DNA of 6,029 nt, from contig JAGWSE010000267.1 of NCBI GenBank assembly GCA_028869395.1, positions 1 through 6,029 of the forward strand. The letters are read 5' to 3'. How positions within the stretch are numbered: position 1 is the stretch's first letter; each line of letters opens with the position of its first letter. Shown one piece after another: positions 4,858-6,029 of this stretch. Both the position numbers and the translations under genes were made by a program. Below the pieces are notes generated by a model that saw nothing but the letters and a program-made list of their open reading frames with translations, was not told the DNA's origin and ran no database searches. The stretch comes from Alphaproteobacteria bacterium. Lineage in GTDB: Bacteria > Pseudomonadota > Alphaproteobacteria > Caulobacterales > Caulobacteraceae.

Positions 4858-5820
4858 TCACTGCAGTCCGGTGCGCCCGATGGCGTAGAAGCGTTCGGCG
4901 CGCTGTTTGCGGAGCTGGTCGGGGGAAAGGCCCTCCAGCGCCTTCAGCTCGTCTTCGAGGGCGCCGGCGACGGCGGCCATGGCGGCGTCCCGGTCGGAAT
5001 GGGCGCCGCCCGGCGGCTCCGGAATGATCCGGTCGACGATCTTCACCTCGAGGAGCTCCTGGGCGGAGATCTTCATCGCCCGGGCGGCTTCGGCCGCAGT
5101 GCGGGCGCCGCGCCAGATGATCGAGTTCGCCCCCTCCGGGGTGATCACCGAATAGATGGCGTGCTCCAGCATCAGCACGCGGTTGGCCGCGGCGATGGCG
5201 ATGGCCCCGCCCGAGCCGCCCTCGCCGGTGATGATGGCGACGTTGGGCACGCCCAGCAGCAGGCACTTCTCCGTCGAGCGGGCGATCGCCTCGGCGACAC
5301 CGCGCTCCTCGGATGCGATCCCGGGGTAGGCGCCGGCGATGTCGACGATGCTGATCACCGGCAGGTTGAAGCGCTCGGCCAGCTCCATCAGCCGCACGGC
5401 CTTGCGGTAGCCCTCGGGGCGCGCGTAGCCGAAGTTGTGCTTCACGCGGGTGGCGGTGTCGTGGCCCTTCTCGTTGCCGATCACCACCACCGGGCGGCCG
5501 CGGAACCGGCCCATGCCGCCGATGACCGCCTGGTCGTCACCGAAGACGCGGTCGCCCTTCAGCTCCACGAACTCCTCGATCAGAGCCTCGCAGTAGTCGG
5601 TGAAGCGCGGCCGGTCGGGATGGCGGGCGACCTGGGTCTTCTGCCAGGCGTCCAGGTTGGAGTAGGCGTCGCGGCGCATCTCCTGCGCACGGCTGCGCAA
5701 CGCCTCGATCTCGGCGTCGAAGGCGCCGGACCCGGCGGTCTCGGAGAGCTTGGAGAGCTCCTCGATCTTGGCTTCGAGGTCGGCGATGGGTCGCTCGAAC
5801 TCGAGGTAGTGGACAGCCAT
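4858..5820 (-). CDS. accA: Acetyl-CoA carboxylase carboxyltransferase subunit alpha
   Basis: AccA pairs with AccD to move the carboxyl group from carboxybiotin on AccB to acetyl-CoA, making malonyl-CoA for fatty acid synthesis. The 320-residue length is normal. The protein opens with the typical LEFERPIADLEAKIEEL at residues 6-22, followed by a helical linker. The crotonase-like core includes ELKGDRVFGDD at 86-96, GNEKGHDT at 115-122, HNFGYARPEGYRKA at 128-141, AGAYPGIASEERG at 162-174, the glycine loop GEGGSGGAIAI at 199-209, and YSVITPEGAN at 223-232. Two conserved loops deviate: DIAGAYPG where DTPGAYPG or DTAGAYPG is usual, and TPEGANSIIW where SPEGxASILW is usual. Start ATG 5820 fits the family N-terminus, but the ribosome-binding site is weak (AGAGG eleven bases away). 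accD is not in the window. Confidence 0.97.
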   Translation of the reverse strand: MAVHYLEFERPIADLEAKIEELSKLSETAGSGAFDAEIEALRSRAQEMRRDAYSNLDAWQKTQVARHPDRPRFTDYCEALIEEFVELKGDRVFGDDQAVIGGMGRFRGRPVVVIGNEKGHDTATRVKHNFGYARPEGYRKAVRLMELAERFNLPVISIVDIAGAYPGIASEERGVAEAIARSTEKCLLLGVPNVAIITGEGGSGGAIAIAAANRVLMLEHAIYSVITPEGANSIIWRGARTAAEAARAMKISAQELLEVKIVDRIIPEPPGGAHSDRDAAMAAVAGALEDELKALEGLSPDQLRKQRAERFYAIGRTGLQ

Positions 5821-5856
5821 CCGGGGGCTCGCCTCTGCCGTTCGCGAAGCGCCGGA

Positions 5857-5884
5857 AACTAGGCGGGATGACCCGCCCCCACAA
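5857..5884 (-). promoter_or_regulatory. Candidate accA promoter with palindromic spacer
   Basis: On the minus strand TTGTGG (5884-5879) and CTAGTT (5862-5857) are 16 bases apart and resemble -35 and -10 elements. Transcription would start roughly 30 bases before the accA ATG. The spacer holds the perfect inverted repeat GGCGGG-ATGA-CCCGCC at 5862-5877. This could be a regulator site, or else the stem of a terminator for an upstream minus-strand gene, since TAGTTT follows it on that strand. The two readings exclude each other in part. Confidence 0.3.
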
Positions 5885-6029
5885 GAGCGTGACCCGGCAA
5901 GGGTGCAACCGGCTCAGCATCCAGCGAGTTTCCTGCCCGAGGTTCGAGTCCGAACGGCGCCGTCCCGACGGGGGGTCGGGCCCGGACGCCCTTTGGCGCG
6001 CCTTACGTGACACGCGCGGATCCGCCCGA
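5885..6029. other. Unassigned right end upstream of accA
   Basis: No recognisable gene was found in these 145 bases. A plus-strand frame from ATG 5868 stays open for 54 codons to the edge, but its translation (MTRPHKSVTRQGCNRLSIQR at the start) matches no family I know and has no proper ribosome-binding site. A minus-strand frame ends in TAA at 6003-6005 after eight visible codons, which could be the tail of an outside gene. Two small inverted repeats are present: GTTCG-AGTC-CGAAC at 5942-5955 and CCCGAC-GGGGG-GTCGGG at 5964-5980. Confidence 0.3.

Noticed and set aside
4999..5862. Long plus-strand open frame antisense to accA
   Set aside because: AccA on the minus strand is certain. The antisense product is compositionally skewed and has no family resemblance.
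5941..5951. GGTTCGAGTCC, resembling a tRNA T-loop
   Set aside because: Only two of the five T-stem pairs would form, and no acceptor, D or anticodon arm is present at the right distances. The string is part of the small inverted repeat GTTCG-AGTC-CGAAC.
5537..6013. Minus-strand 158-codon frame overlapping the accA start
   Set aside because: Most of its second half is an out-of-frame shadow of accA, and the remainder is arginine/proline-rich with no domain.
6003..6029. Possible C-terminal tail of an upstream minus-strand gene ending SGGSARVT
   Set aside because: Eight codons are too few to support a gene, and the tail does not match what I would expect for xerD, the neighbour I first considered.
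1..6029. CRISPR array, insertion sequence, integrase, toxin-antitoxin or other mobile or defence module
   Set aside because: No direct-repeat array, transposase or integrase motifs or terminal inverted repeats were found. The RusA-type gene is the only element with phage associations, and it is embedded in a tight operon without other phage genes.

Overview
The window is GC-rich chromosomal DNA (roughly 70% by eye) from an alphaproteobacterium, most plausibly of the Caulobacterales (Caulobacter/Phenylobacterium type). That placement is inferred from gene content, protein style and a palindrome of the CCTTCTCCC/GGGAGAAGG class; it was not tested by a search. Seven complete protein genes and one truncated one fill almost all of it. 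No tRNA, rRNA, CRISPR array, insertion sequence or phage structural gene was seen.

Layout. Bases 1-176 (minus) hold the N-terminal part of a SAM-dependent methyltransferase related to TrmN6. It diverges, across a 127-bp gap, from a long-chain polyprenyl diphosphate synthase (304-1314, plus). That gene converges with class II fumarase fumC (1322-2725, minus), with only 7 bp between the stop codons. Across a 78-bp divergent gap from fumC begins a tight three-gene plus-strand operon: a YbjQ-family protein (2804-3124), a RusA-type Holliday-junction resolvase (3124-3516) and a 63-residue DUF2007 protein (3513-3704). Their reading frames overlap by 1 and 4 bases. The operon converges on a nitronate monooxygenase-family flavoprotein (3748-4752, minus), and a perfect 11-bp inverted repeat spans the junction. 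Upstream on the same strand lies accA (4858-5820, minus), separated by a hairpin repeat and a separate candidate promoter/operator. Bases 5821-6029 hold the accA leader and an unassigned end.

Function. Most genes are core metabolism: quinone side-chain synthesis, the TCA cycle and the first committed step of fatty acid synthesis. The flavoprotein looks closer to the NADH:quinone reductase branch (PA1024 type) than to classical nitronate monooxygenases, which would tie it loosely to the quinone theme of the prenyl synthase. Its leader carries a CAAAC-N4-GTTTG palindrome that resembles TetR-family operators of fatty-acid and acyl-CoA regulons. The least explained part is the ybjQ-rusA-DUF2007 operon, where a resolvase with all four known catalytic residues sits between two small proteins of unknown function and no phage genes are in view.

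No clearly new defence, mobile or secretion system is visible. The items most worth following are the resolvase operon and the palindromic operator.
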